Assembly (NCBI RefSeq): GCF_029457495.1
Contig: NZ_CP120361.1
Span: 4,294,001-4,358,000 of the forward strand
Direction: 5' to 3'
Source: Chelativorans sp. AA-79
GTDB taxonomy: Bacteria > Pseudomonadota > Alphaproteobacteria > Rhizobiales > Rhizobiaceae
Length of the DNA: 64,000 nucleotides
A program made the position numbers and the translations under genes. Below are positions 53,714-62,802 of the stretch, piece by piece (within the stretch, counting starts at the first letter, position 1; each line of letters begins with the position of its first letter). The notes below the pieces were generated by a model that worked only from the letters and a program-made list of their open reading frames with translations, was not told the origin of the DNA and made no database searches.

Positions 53714-54273
53714 ATGCACGTGTCGTCGTCGGTATCAGCGGTGCGTCGGGTGCGGCCATCGGTGCGCAGGTGGTACAGATTCTGGCAGGCCTCGGCGCCT
53801 GCGTCGATCTCGTCATTTCGTCTGCCGCCGAGCAGACCATCGTTGAGGAACTGGGGCCGCATGCGCTGACCGCGATGAACGATCTGCCCGCGCGCCGCCA
53901 CAGCGCCTTCAATGTTGGCGCCGATATCGCCTCGGGCTCCACGCCGACATCCGGCATGATCGTCGCGCCATGTTCGATGCGGACGCTGTCGGCCATCGCC
54001 CACTCGCTCTCGGACAATCTTCTTGTCCGTGCCGCTGACGTGCACCTGAAGGAACGCCGCCCGCTCATCCTGATCGCCCGCGAGATGCCGCTTCACCTCG
54101 GACACTTGAGGGCAATGACGGCGGTCACCGAGATGGGTGCAATCGTCATGCCGCCGGTTCCGGCCTTCTACTTGCGTCCTCGTGACATAGATGACGTAAT
54201 CGACCAGATCGCGCGTCGGGCGGTCGATTTGCTGCGCATCGCGCCGGCGACTGCGCAGGTATGGCAGGGTTGA
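53710..54273 (+). CDS. ubiX: UbiX flavin prenyltransferase
   Basis: 187 residues. N-terminal VVGISGASGAAIG, APCSMRTLSAIAHSLSDNL and ERRPLILIAREMPLHLGHLR are classical UbiX/Pad1 motifs. It joins dimethylallyl phosphate to FMN to make the UbiD cofactor. It overlaps the ubiD stop (ATGA). Confidence 0.94.
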   Translation: MNARVVVGISGASGAAIGAQVVQILAGLGACVDLVISSAAEQTIVEELGPHALTAMNDLPARRHSAFNVGADIASGSTPTSGMIVAPCSMRTLSAIAHSLSDNLLVRAADVHLKERRPLILIAREMPLHLGHLRAMTAVTEMGAIVMPPVPAFYLRPRDIDDVIDQIARRAVDLLRIAPATAQVWQG

Positions 54274-54396
54274 CTTCTAGCTTACCAATTGAAGGCGCCA
54301 TCGCGGACGAATGAAGTGGCGTTGAGGATCGTTGGCGCTCAGTCTTCGTTGACTCTGTTTCTCCCGAGTAGACCCCATTTTTGAATCGTAGTCTTT

Positions 54397-54410
54397 TTGA
54401 TCTCCCTCAA
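54397..54410 (+). promoter_or_regulatory. Crp/Fnr-type box TTGATCTCCCTCAA
   Basis: FNR/FixK-style arms TTGAT..TCAA lie about 100 bases before the chosen FixL start at 54504. This argues against the earlier in-frame TTG at 54381. Confidence 0.6.
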
Positions 54411-54503
54411 GGTCGCGGCCCACGATCTGGAACAAGTAGATATTTGAGCCTTCAGGCTCCCGTTAACTTTGACCTGCGCTCCCCGTGCGGGAGGACCGCC
54501 CAA

Positions 54504-55969
54504 GTGACTGTGGATACGGCAATACGAGTGCGGCTCATACGCTATTGGGCAGCGATCGGCATGGCATTGGCCGCCTTTGCCATTCGATTGGGCCTAGATC
54601 CCCTTCTGGGCGTCCACGCGCCGTTCCTGTTCTTTTTACCGACTGTAGTGATTGCAGCGGCCATCGGGGGCCTGAGACCCGGCCTGCTTGCTAGCACCCT
54701 GGGCTTCCTCGGCGGGATGGCATTTGTGCCACTCGATGATGGCTTGGCCTTCGAAGAGTCCGTTAATGTTGCTGCCTACTGGGGAATGTGCCTACTGCTC
54801 GTCTGGTTCGGTCAACGACTGCACGGGGCACAGCAGCACGCTACCTCGCGCGCGAGCGAACTCGCTGCGCGGGAAGCGCATCTACGATCAATCCTAGATA
54901 CCGTACCCGACGGGATGATCGTCATCGACGAGCACGGAATCATTCAGTCGTACAGTCGAGCAGCAGAACGTTTGTTCGGCTATGCGGCTGAGGAGATGAT
55001 CGGTCGAAACGTGTCGATGCTGATGCCCCTTCAGTTCCAGAAGGAGGATCGTGGAAGCACCGTGCAGCATCTCGCAGCCGTAATGCAGCGCGTGCAGCAA
55101 AAAGGGGGAGTGGTCGATGGAGTGCGCAATGATGGCACGACATTCCCGATTGAGCTTTTCGTCGGGGAAATGACCATTGATGACAAGCGCTTCTTCACCG
55201 GTTTTGTACGTGATCTGACCGAATGGCGGGAAATGAGCTGCGCATGCAGGAGTTGCAGGCTGAACTGGTACACATCTCAAGACTGACGGCGATTGGCGAG
55301 CTAGCGTCAAGCTTGGCGCACGAGCTTAATCAACCACTGGCGGCAATCGGCAATTACCTTAGTGGCGCGCGTCGCCTCTTGAGTAAGCCCTCCGCGGGAA
55401 ACGTGATTCTGCTGGAATCTGCAATCGGCGAAGCCACCGATCAGGCATTGCGGGCTGGTGATATTATTCGCCGGCTTCGCAAGTTTGTGTCCCGTGGCAG
55501 GAGTGAGCGTAAAGTCTGCAGCCTCTCGAAGATTATGGAGGATGCTGGAGCGCTCGCTCTGATTGGGGCGAGAGAACAGGGAGCAGCCATCTGTTTCAAT
55601 CTCGATGCGGCAGCCGACCGTGTTTTCGCTGACCGTGTTCAAGTGCAACAGGTTCTCATTAATTTGATCCGCAACGCGATTGAGGCAATGGAGACATCCG
55701 AGCGCAAGGAGTTGATCGTATCCTCGCGAGCGAAGGGGGACGGGTGGCTGGAAATCAGCGTCTCCGATACCGGCCCTGGACTGGCCGGTGAAGTGGCCGA
55801 TCGGCTGTTCCAGTCATTCGTGACAAGCAAGCCGGCGGGAATAGGTGTTGGACTGTCGATCTGTCGGACAATTGTAGAAAGTCATCGGGGGAAGATATGG
55901 GCTGAGTCTCCACCGGAGGGCGGTTGCGTATTCCGCTTTACACTCCCCCAGGTCCGAGAGGATGCCTAA
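54504..55969 (+). pseudogene. fixL: fixL-like sensor histidine kinase, frameshifted and without haem ligands
   Basis: The GTG at 54504 follows GGGAGGA by 8 bases. The first frame (to 55286) has four hydrophobic segments and a PAS domain (ILDTVPDGMIVIDEHG, ERLFGYAAEEMIGRNV, DGTTFPIELFVGEM). The reading then shifts; the rest is in another frame (ELRMQELQAELVHISRL, HAELN-type box AHELNQPLAAIGNYL, N-box, DTGPG, GVGLS). Adding one A to the AAA at 55231-55233 restores a continuous FixL. The residues aligned with B. japonicum FixL His200 and Arg220 are Asp and Gly, so haem oxygen sensing should be lost. No fixJ is adjacent. A sequencing error at the A-run cannot be excluded. Confidence 0.8.
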
Positions 55970-56214
55970 ACAGCGACTGAGCCGATTATTTTTATATTCT
56001 CTACTCTGGGCGCGGCTGAGGAATGCTCGGGAGCACAAGGCTCAAGACTACCGGGCGCCCATTTCAGTCCGCAAGCGCTATCCCGGATAGCAACTAACCG
56101 CGATGATTCCCCTTGGAGGAAAGCTTCCCAAGCCCCTTGCCCAAGATGATCGCGCTCGCGGAATTCAATGGAATGACTCGGAATGGACCCGGGCTGCGAC
56201 AATTTGGTGCGTCT

Positions 56215-56228
56215 TTGCGACAGTCCAA
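56215..56228 (+). promoter_or_regulatory. Crp/Fnr-type box TTGCGACAGTCCAA
   Basis: First of two boxes before narK; less symmetric than the second. Its 3' end is one base from the next box, so only one site may be occupied at a time. Confidence 0.5.
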
Positions 56229-56229
56229 C

Positions 56230-56243
56230 TTGATCTGGCGCAA
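56230..56243 (+). promoter_or_regulatory. Crp/Fnr-type box TTGATCTGGCGCAA
   Basis: One half-site is FNR-like (TTGAT) and the other is like the nor/ubi boxes (CGCAA). Centre about 82 bases before the narK ATG. The rest of the 349-bp gap 55970-56318 shows no gene. Confidence 0.65.
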
Positions 56244-56318
56244 AGAACGAAGTCGGGACTCCGTTGATCGTGGCTTCGCTGATCCTGGACAGCCAATACG
56301 TAGCCACGGAAACGGACT

Positions 56319-59057
56319 ATGAGCCATCGCCAGCCAATGGACGGACAGACCCGCGCGCTCGCAATGAGCACCGTTGCGTTCACCGTCTGCTTCGCCGTCT
56401 GGACGATCTTCTCGATCATCGGTGTGCGCATCAAGGAGGAGCTTGGCCTGAACGAGGCCCAGTTCGGACTGCTGGTCGGCACACCGATCCTGACGGGGTC
56501 GCTCATCCGCATCGTGCTGGGCGTGTGGTCCGATCAGTATGGCGGACGGCCGGTCTATGTCGCGGTCATGCTGTCCGCCGCGGTCGCCACCTTTCTCCTT
56601 TCCTATGCCGAGACCTATCCGCAGATGCTCCTCGCCGCGCTCGGGGTGGGTATTGCCGGCGGCTCGTTCGCGGTGGGTGTCGCCTATGTGTCGCGCTGGT
56701 ATGAGACGGCGAAGCAGGGGACCGCGCTCGGCATCTTCGGTGCCGGCAATGTCGGGGCGGCGGTGACCAAGTTTCTCGCACCCTTCGTACTCGTCGCCTA
56801 TGGCTGGCAGACGGTCGCACAGGTGTGGGCTGTCGGTCTCGTCGTCATGGCGGCCGTCTTCTGGTTCACCACCAGTGACGATCCGGTGACCCGCAACCGC
56901 CGGGCGCGCGGAGAAAAACCAAAGAGCGCCTGGCTGGAACTGGAACCCCTGAAAAAGCTCCAGGTCTGGCGTTTCGCCCTCTACTATTTCTTCGTCTTCG
57001 GCGCCTTCGTGGCGCTGGCACTGTGGCTGCCGCGCTATCTTATCGGCGTCTACGGCCTCGACATCACGACGGCCGGCATGATCGCCGCCGCTTATTCGGT
57101 GCCGGCGTCGATCTTCCGCGCCTATGGCGGCGTGCTCTCCGACAAGTATGGCGCAAGACGGGTGATGTACTGGACTTTCCTTGTCTCCGTCGTGATCACC
57201 TTCATCCTGTCCTATCCGCCGACCGATTATGTCGTGCAGGGCATTAAGGGCCCGATCGCCTTCCATTTCGAGATCGGCGTCGCTGCTTTCACTGTGCTCA
57301 TCTTCGTCCTCGGCTTCTTCATGAGCCTCGGCAAGGCGGCGGTCTACAAGCACATCCCGGTCTATTACTCGGGCAATGTCGGTGCGGTGGGCGGCCTCGT
57401 CGGCATGATCGGCGGGCTCGGCGGCTTCGTGCTGCCGATCGCCTTCGGCCTCCTGAATGACTTCACCGGCATCTGGACGAGTTGCTTCATGCTGCTCTTC
57501 CTGCTCGTCGGCATTGCGCTCATCTGGATGCATGTCGCCATCCGGCGCATGGAGCGCGGGGCGACCGAACCCCAGCTTCGCAAGCTCCCCGAGTTGCCGG
57601 AGATGCAGGAGGTTCACGGGCCCAGGCAGGTTGGCGTGCTCGGCCCGCATCTGATCGAGGACTGGCGGCCGGAAGACCCCGTCTTCTGGGAAAAGACCGG
57701 CCGGCGGATCGCACGGCGCAATCTCTGGCTTTCGATTCCCGCGCTCCTTCTGTCCTTCGCGGTGTGGATGGTCTGGTCCGTGGTGGTGGCGAAGCTGCCC
57801 GCCGTGGGCTTTGCTTTCACCACCGATCAGCTCTTCTGGCTCGCCGCCCTTCCCGGCCTTTCGGGCGCGACCTTGAGGATCTTCTATTCCTTCATGCCGC
57901 CGATCTTCGGCGGACGGCTGTGGACGACGCTTGCCACGTGGTCGCTGATGGTGCCCGCGCTCGGCATCGGATTTGCCGTGCAGAGCCCGGACACGCCCTA
58001 TGTCGTGTTCCTGGGCCTTGCGCTGCTCTGCGGCTTCGGCGGCGGCAACTTCGCCTCCTCGATGGCCAACATCTCCTTCTTCTTTCCCAAGGCCGAGAAG
58101 GGCAACGCGCTCGCGCTCAATGCCGGCTTGGGCAATCTCGGCGTCAGCGTGGTGCAGTTCGTGATCCCGCTGGTCATTACAGCCGGCGTGTTCGGCTGGT
58201 TCGGCGGCGAGCCTCAGGCCGTCGCCGACGCCGGTGAGACAGGGAGGCTCTGGCTCCAGAACGCCGGCTTCATCTGGGTGCCGTTCATCGCCGCATCCGC
58301 CTTCGCGACCTGGTTTGGCATGAACGACATCGCTTCGATGAAGGCATCCTTCGCCGAGCAGGCCGTGATCTTCCGCCGCAAGCACAACTGGATCATGTGC
58401 TGGCTCTATACCGGCACATTCGGCTCGTTCATCGGTTATTCGGCCGGCTTCCCGCTGCTTGCCAAGACGCAGTTCCCGACAGTCGACGCGTTGCAACTCG
58501 CATTCATCGGGCCCCTTGTCGGCGCGATCTCGCGGTCGGCGACCGGCTGGATCTCCGACCGCTATGGCGGCGGGCGCGTCACATTCTGGGTGTTCGTGGC
58601 GATGATGGCCGGGGTGCTCGGCGTGCTTTATTTCCTTGGCATCAAGGACGAGGCTCACGCCTTCTGGGGCTTCTTCGCGAGCTTTATGCTGCTCTTCCTC
58701 GCAACCGGCGTCGGCAACGCCTCGACCTTCCAGATGATCCCGGCGATCATGCGCCAGGAGATCGCGCGGCTCGAGCCGGCGTTGAGCCCACCCGAGCGGC
58801 TGAAGCAGGCGGAGAAAGAATCGGCCGCCATCATCGGCTTCACCTCGGCGATTGCCGCCTATGGCGCCTTCTTCATCCCCAAGAGCTACGGCAGTTCAAT
58901 CGCGCTCACCGGCGGCGCGGAGGCCGCACTGTGGGCCTTCTTCGCCTTCTATGTGAGCTGCCTCGTCATCGCCTGGTTCTTCTACACCCGCCGCGGTGGC
59001 CTGCTCCATGCCGTGGAGCGGGCCCGCCAAGCCCCTGCCGTCCGTGCGGCCGAATGA
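56319..59057 (+). CDS. narK: NarK1-NarK2 fused nitrate/nitrite transporter
   Basis: 912 residues, made of two MFS domains of about 12 helices each (roughly 1-430 and 470-905). The first keeps NarK1-type FGLLVGTPILTGSLIRIVLG; the second keeps LFWLAALPGLSGATLRIFYS and the nitrate signature regions GFGGGNFASSMANISFFFP. In Paracoccus NarK1 acts as nitrate/proton symporter and NarK2 as nitrate/nitrite antiporter. The gene precedes narG by 13 bases. A long minus-strand frame opposite it is a shadow. Confidence 0.94.
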   Translation: MSHRQPMDGQTRALAMSTVAFTVCFAVWTIFSIIGVRIKEELGLNEAQFGLLVGTPILTGSLIRIVLGVWSDQYGGRPVYVAVMLSAAVATFLLSYAETYPQMLLAALGVGIAGGSFAVGVAYVSRWYETAKQGTALGIFGAGNVGAAVTKFLAPFVLVAYGWQTVAQVWAVGLVVMAAVFWFTTSDDPVTRNRRARGEKPKSAWLELEPLKKLQVWRFALYYFFVFGAFVALALWLPRYLIGVYGLDITTAGMIAAAYSVPASIFRAYGGVLSDKYGARRVMYWTFLVSVVITFILSYPPTDYVVQGIKGPIAFHFEIGVAAFTVLIFVLGFFMSLGKAAVYKHIPVYYSGNVGAVGGLVGMIGGLGGFVLPIAFGLLNDFTGIWTSCFMLLFLLVGIALIWMHVAIRRMERGATEPQLRKLPELPEMQEVHGPRQVGVLGPHLIEDWRPEDPVFWEKTGRRIARRNLWLSIPALLLSFAVWMVWSVVVAKLPAVGFAFTTDQLFWLAALPGLSGATLRIFYSFMPPIFGGRLWTTLATWSLMVPALGIGFAVQSPDTPYVVFLGLALLCGFGGGNFASSMANISFFFPKAEKGNALALNAGLGNLGVSVVQFVIPLVITAGVFGWFGGEPQAVADAGETGRLWLQNAGFIWVPFIAASAFATWFGMNDIASMKASFAEQAVIFRRKHNWIMCWLYTGTFGSFIGYSAGFPLLAKTQFPTVDALQLAFIGPLVGAISRSATGWISDRYGGGRVTFWVFVAMMAGVLGVLYFLGIKDEAHAFWGFFASFMLLFLATGVGNASTFQMIPAIMRQEIARLEPALSPPERLKQAEKESAAIIGFTSAIAAYGAFFIPKSYGSSIALTGGAEAALWAFFAFYVSCLVIAWFFYTRRGGLLHAVERARQAPAVRAAE

Positions 59058-59070
59058 ACGGAGCAACTGA

Positions 59071-62000
59071 ATGAGCCACTTTCTCGACCGCCTCACCTTC
59101 TTCCGCAAGAACGTCTCCGAGTTCTCCGGCGGCCATGGCATCGTCACAGCTGAGGATCGCGGCTGGGAGGACGGCTATCGCAAGCGCTGGCAGCACGACA
59201 AGATCGTGCGTTCGACCCATGGCGTGAACTGCACCGGCTCCTGCTCGTGGAAGATCTATGTGAAGGGCGGTATCGTCACCTGGGAGACGCAGCAGACCGA
59301 CTATCCGCGCACGCGCCCCGACCTGCCCAACCACGAGCCGCGCGGCTGCCCACGGGGCGCGAGCTATTCCTGGTATCTCTATTCCGGCAACCGCGTGAAG
59401 TACCCCCTGGTGCGCGGACGGCTCCTCAAGCTGTGGCGTGAAGCGCGCAAGGACAAGCCGCCGGTTGCTGCGTGGGCGTCGATCGTCGATGACGCCGACA
59501 AGCGCGCCTCCTATACCTCGATCCGCGGCCATGGCGGCTTCGTGCGGGCGGACTGGGACGAGGTCAACGAGATCATCGCCGCCGCCAACGCCTATACGGC
59601 GAAGAAATACGGGCCGGACCGCGTGGCGGGGTTCTCGCCCATCCCGGCCATGTCCATGGTCTCCTACGCGGCGGGCACGCGCTATCTTTCGCTGCTCGGC
59701 GGCACATGCCTTTCCTTCTACGACTGGTATTGCGACCTGCCGCCGTCCTCGCCGCAGACCTGGGGCGAGCAGACGGACGTGGCCGAGTCCGCTGACTGGT
59801 ACAATGCCGGGTTCCTCATGCTGTGGGGCTCCAACGTGCCGCAGACGCGCACGCCGGACGCCCATTTCTATACGGAGGTGCGGTACAAGGGCACCAAGAG
59901 CGCCGTGGTCTCGCCCGATTATGCGGAAGCGACCAAGTTCGCCGACATCTGGCTCCAGCCGAAGCAGGGCACCGATGCGGCGCTGGCGCTTGCCATGGGT
60001 CACGTGATTCTCAAGGAGTATCACCTCGACCGGCAGGTGCCGTATTTCGCAGACTATGCGCGCAAATATACCGACCTGCCCATGCTGGTGCGCCTCGTCG
60101 AGAAGGACGGCGCGTATGTGCCCGGGCGCTTCCTGCGCGCCTCCGATTTCGACCGCAGTCTCGGCGAGCGCGAAAATGCCGACTGGAAGACCGTCGCTCT
60201 CGACGAGACGTCGGGCAAGGTCGTCGCGCCCAGCGGCACGGCCGGGTTCCGTTGGGACAAGAAGAAAGGCCGCTGGAATCTGGAGGAGAAGGACGGAAAA
60301 GACCGCGAGATCCGGCTCAAGCTCAGCCAGATCGGCGAAGGAAGCGAAACGGTCGCCGCGGCTTTTCCTTATTTCGGCGGCCGCGCGACCGAGCATTTCG
60401 TTAAGACCGAGCACGGCGAGGTGCTCGTCCGCAACGTTCCCGCTACCCGCATGAAGGTCAAGGACGGCGAGGCGCTGGTCGCCACCGTCTTCGATCTTAT
60501 GTGTGCCAATTACGGCGTCGACCGCGGGCTCGGCGGCGAAAACGCCGCTGCTTCCTACGACGAGGACGTTCCCTGCACGCCCGCCTGGGCGGAGACGATC
60601 ACCGGCGTGCCGCGTCAAGCCATCGTTACCGTGGCACGCGAGTTCGCTACCAATGCCGAGAAGACCAACGGCCGCTCCATGGTGATCCTCGGTGCCGGAT
60701 TAAACCACTGGTACCACATGGACATGAACTACCGCGGCATCATCAATATGCTGGTGCTGTGTGGCTGCATTGGCCAGTCGGGCGGCGGTTGGTCGCACTA
60801 TGTGGGTCAAGAGAAGCTGAGGCCTCAGACGGGGTGGCTGCCGCTTGCCTTCGCGCTCGACTGGAGTCGTCCGCCGCGGCAGATGAACGGCACCTCCTTC
60901 TTCTATGCCCACACGGACCAGTGGCGCTACGAGACGCTGTCGGTTGGAGAAATCCTCTCGCCCACCGCGCCCGACGGCGACTGGTCGGGCAGCATGATCG
61001 ACTACAACGTGCGCGCCGAACGCATGGGCTGGCTGCCCTCGGCCCCGCAGCTCAAAGCCAATCCGCTGACGATCGCGGCAGAGGCCGAGGCCTCCGGGCT
61101 GGAGCCGAAGGACTATGTCGTGAAGGCGTTGAAGGCGGGGGGGCTGGAGCTTGCCTGCCACGACCCCGACCATCCGGACAACTGGCCGCGCAACCTCTTT
61201 GTCTGGCGGTCCAACCTGCTTGGCTCATCGGGCAAGGGGCACGAATATTTCCTCAAGCACCTGCTCGGCACCTATCACGGCGTGCTCGGCAAGGATCTGG
61301 GCGAGGAGGGGCACGAGAAGCCGAAGGAGGTCGCCTGGCGCGACGAGGCACCCAAGGGCAAACTCGACCTTCTCGTGACGCTGGACTTCCGTATGTCCAC
61401 GACCTGCGTCTATTCCGACATCGTGCTGCCCACTGCCACCTGGTACGAGAAGAACGACCTCAACACCTCCGACATGCATCCCTTCATCCACCCGCTGACG
61501 GCGGCAGTGGATCCGGTCTGGGGTTCGCGCACCGACTGGGACATCTACAAGGGGATCGCCAAGAAATTCTCGGAGGTGGCGCCGGAGGTTCTGGGAGTGG
61601 AGAAGGATGTGGTGCTCACGCCCATCCTGCACGACAGCCCCGGTGAACTGGCGCAGCCATTCGATGTGAAGGACTGGAAGCGCGGCGAAACGGAGCCCAT
61701 GCCCGGCCTGACGATGCCGCAAATTGCGGTGGTGGAGCGCGACTATCCGAACCTCTACAAGCGCTTTACCGCGCTCGGGCCGCTCATGGAAACGCTCGGC
61801 AATGGCGGCAAGGGTATCGCTTGGGAGACCGGGAATGAGGCCGAGGCGCTGAAGGCGCTCAACGGCGTCGTGCTCGAAGAGGGGCCGGCCAAGGGGTTCG
61901 CAAAGATCGAAAGCGACATCGACGCCGCCGAGGTCATCCTGATGCTGGCGCCGGAAACCAATGGCGAGGTGGCGGTGCGCTCCTGGAAGGCGCTATCGGA

Positions 62001-62802
62001 ACGCACGGGCCGCGACCACGCCCATCTCGCCTTGCCCAAGGAAGACGAGAAAATCCGCTTCCGCGACCTCGTCGCCCAGCCGCGCAAGATCATCTCCTCG
62101 CCGATCTGGTCGGGGTTGGAGAGCGAGCATGTGTGCTACAACGCCGGCTACACCAACGTGCATCAGTTGATCCCGTGGCGAACGCTGACCGGCCGCCAGC
62201 AGCTCTACCAGGATCACCTGTGGATGCGCGCCTTCGGCGAGGGCTTCGTCACCTGGAAGCCGCCGGTCGATCTCAAGACCGTGGCCGAGGCGCTCAAGAA
62301 CAACCATGATGGCAGTGCGCATGTAGTGCTGAATTTCATCACTCCGCACCAGAAATGGGGCATACACTCCACCTATTCCGACAACCTCCTGATGCTCACG
62401 CTCAACCGCGGTGGGCCGGTAGCGTGGATCAGCGAGACGGACGCGAAGACGGCCGGGATCCGTGACAATGACTGGATCGAGGTCTTCAACCGCAACGGTG
62501 TGCTGACGGCGCGCGCGGTGGTCTCGCAACGCGTCAATCCCGGCATGTGCATGATGTACCACGCACAGGAAAAGATCGTGAACACGCCCGGTACGGCGAT
62601 CACCGGGCAGCGCGGCGGCATTCACAACTCCGTCACGCGCACGGTACTGAAGCCAACCCACATGATCGGCGGCTATGTCCACCAGGCCTACGGCTTCAAC
62701 TATTACGGCACCGTCGGCTCGAACCGGGATGAATTCGTGATCGTGCGCAAGATGGTGGGTGCGGTCGATTGGATGGAAGAAAAATTGGAGGCCGCAGAAT
62801 GA
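59071..62802 (+). CDS. narG: Membrane-bound nitrate reductase alpha subunit
   Basis: 1243 residues, full length. FS0 cluster ligands His50, Cys54, Cys58 and Cys93 (THGVNCTGSC, RGCPRG) and the molybdenum ligand Asp222 (WYCDLPPSSPQTWGEQTD) are all in place and match E. coli numbering closely. It holds the bis-MGD cofactor and reduces nitrate to nitrite in the cytoplasm. No Tat signal other than the usual vestigial N-terminus. Its stop overlaps narH. Confidence 0.97.
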   Translation: MSHFLDRLTFFRKNVSEFSGGHGIVTAEDRGWEDGYRKRWQHDKIVRSTHGVNCTGSCSWKIYVKGGIVTWETQQTDYPRTRPDLPNHEPRGCPRGASYSWYLYSGNRVKYPLVRGRLLKLWREARKDKPPVAAWASIVDDADKRASYTSIRGHGGFVRADWDEVNEIIAAANAYTAKKYGPDRVAGFSPIPAMSMVSYAAGTRYLSLLGGTCLSFYDWYCDLPPSSPQTWGEQTDVAESADWYNAGFLMLWGSNVPQTRTPDAHFYTEVRYKGTKSAVVSPDYAEATKFADIWLQPKQGTDAALALAMGHVILKEYHLDRQVPYFADYARKYTDLPMLVRLVEKDGAYVPGRFLRASDFDRSLGERENADWKTVALDETSGKVVAPSGTAGFRWDKKKGRWNLEEKDGKDREIRLKLSQIGEGSETVAAAFPYFGGRATEHFVKTEHGEVLVRNVPATRMKVKDGEALVATVFDLMCANYGVDRGLGGENAAASYDEDVPCTPAWAETITGVPRQAIVTVAREFATNAEKTNGRSMVILGAGLNHWYHMDMNYRGIINMLVLCGCIGQSGGGWSHYVGQEKLRPQTGWLPLAFALDWSRPPRQMNGTSFFYAHTDQWRYETLSVGEILSPTAPDGDWSGSMIDYNVRAERMGWLPSAPQLKANPLTIAAEAEASGLEPKDYVVKALKAGGLELACHDPDHPDNWPRNLFVWRSNLLGSSGKGHEYFLKHLLGTYHGVLGKDLGEEGHEKPKEVAWRDEAPKGKLDLLVTLDFRMSTTCVYSDIVLPTATWYEKNDLNTSDMHPFIHPLTAAVDPVWGSRTDWDIYKGIAKKFSEVAPEVLGVEKDVVLTPILHDSPGELAQPFDVKDWKRGETEPMPGLTMPQIAVVERDYPNLYKRFTALGPLMETLGNGGKGIAWETGNEAEALKALNGVVLEEGPAKGFAKIESDIDAAEVILMLAPETNGEVAVRSWKALSERTGRDHAHLALPKEDEKIRFRDLVAQPRKIISSPIWSGLESEHVCYNAGYTNVHQLIPWRTLTGRQQLYQDHLWMRAFGEGFVTWKPPVDLKTVAEALKNNHDGSAHVVLNFITPHQKWGIHSTYSDNLLMLTLNRGGPVAWISETDAKTAGIRDNDWIEVFNRNGVLTARAVVSQRVNPGMCMMYHAQEKIVNTPGTAITGQRGGIHNSVTRTVLKPTHMIGGYVHQAYGFNYYGTVGSNRDEFVIVRKMVGAVDWMEEKLEAAE

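Noticed and set aside
56094..58658. 854-codon minus-strand open frame
   Set aside because: It lies opposite narK, is His/Glu/Asp/Arg-rich low-complexity and has no family; it is a GC-driven shadow of narK.
58966..60618. 550-codon minus-strand open frame
   Set aside because: Antisense to the narK end and narG, with no domain.
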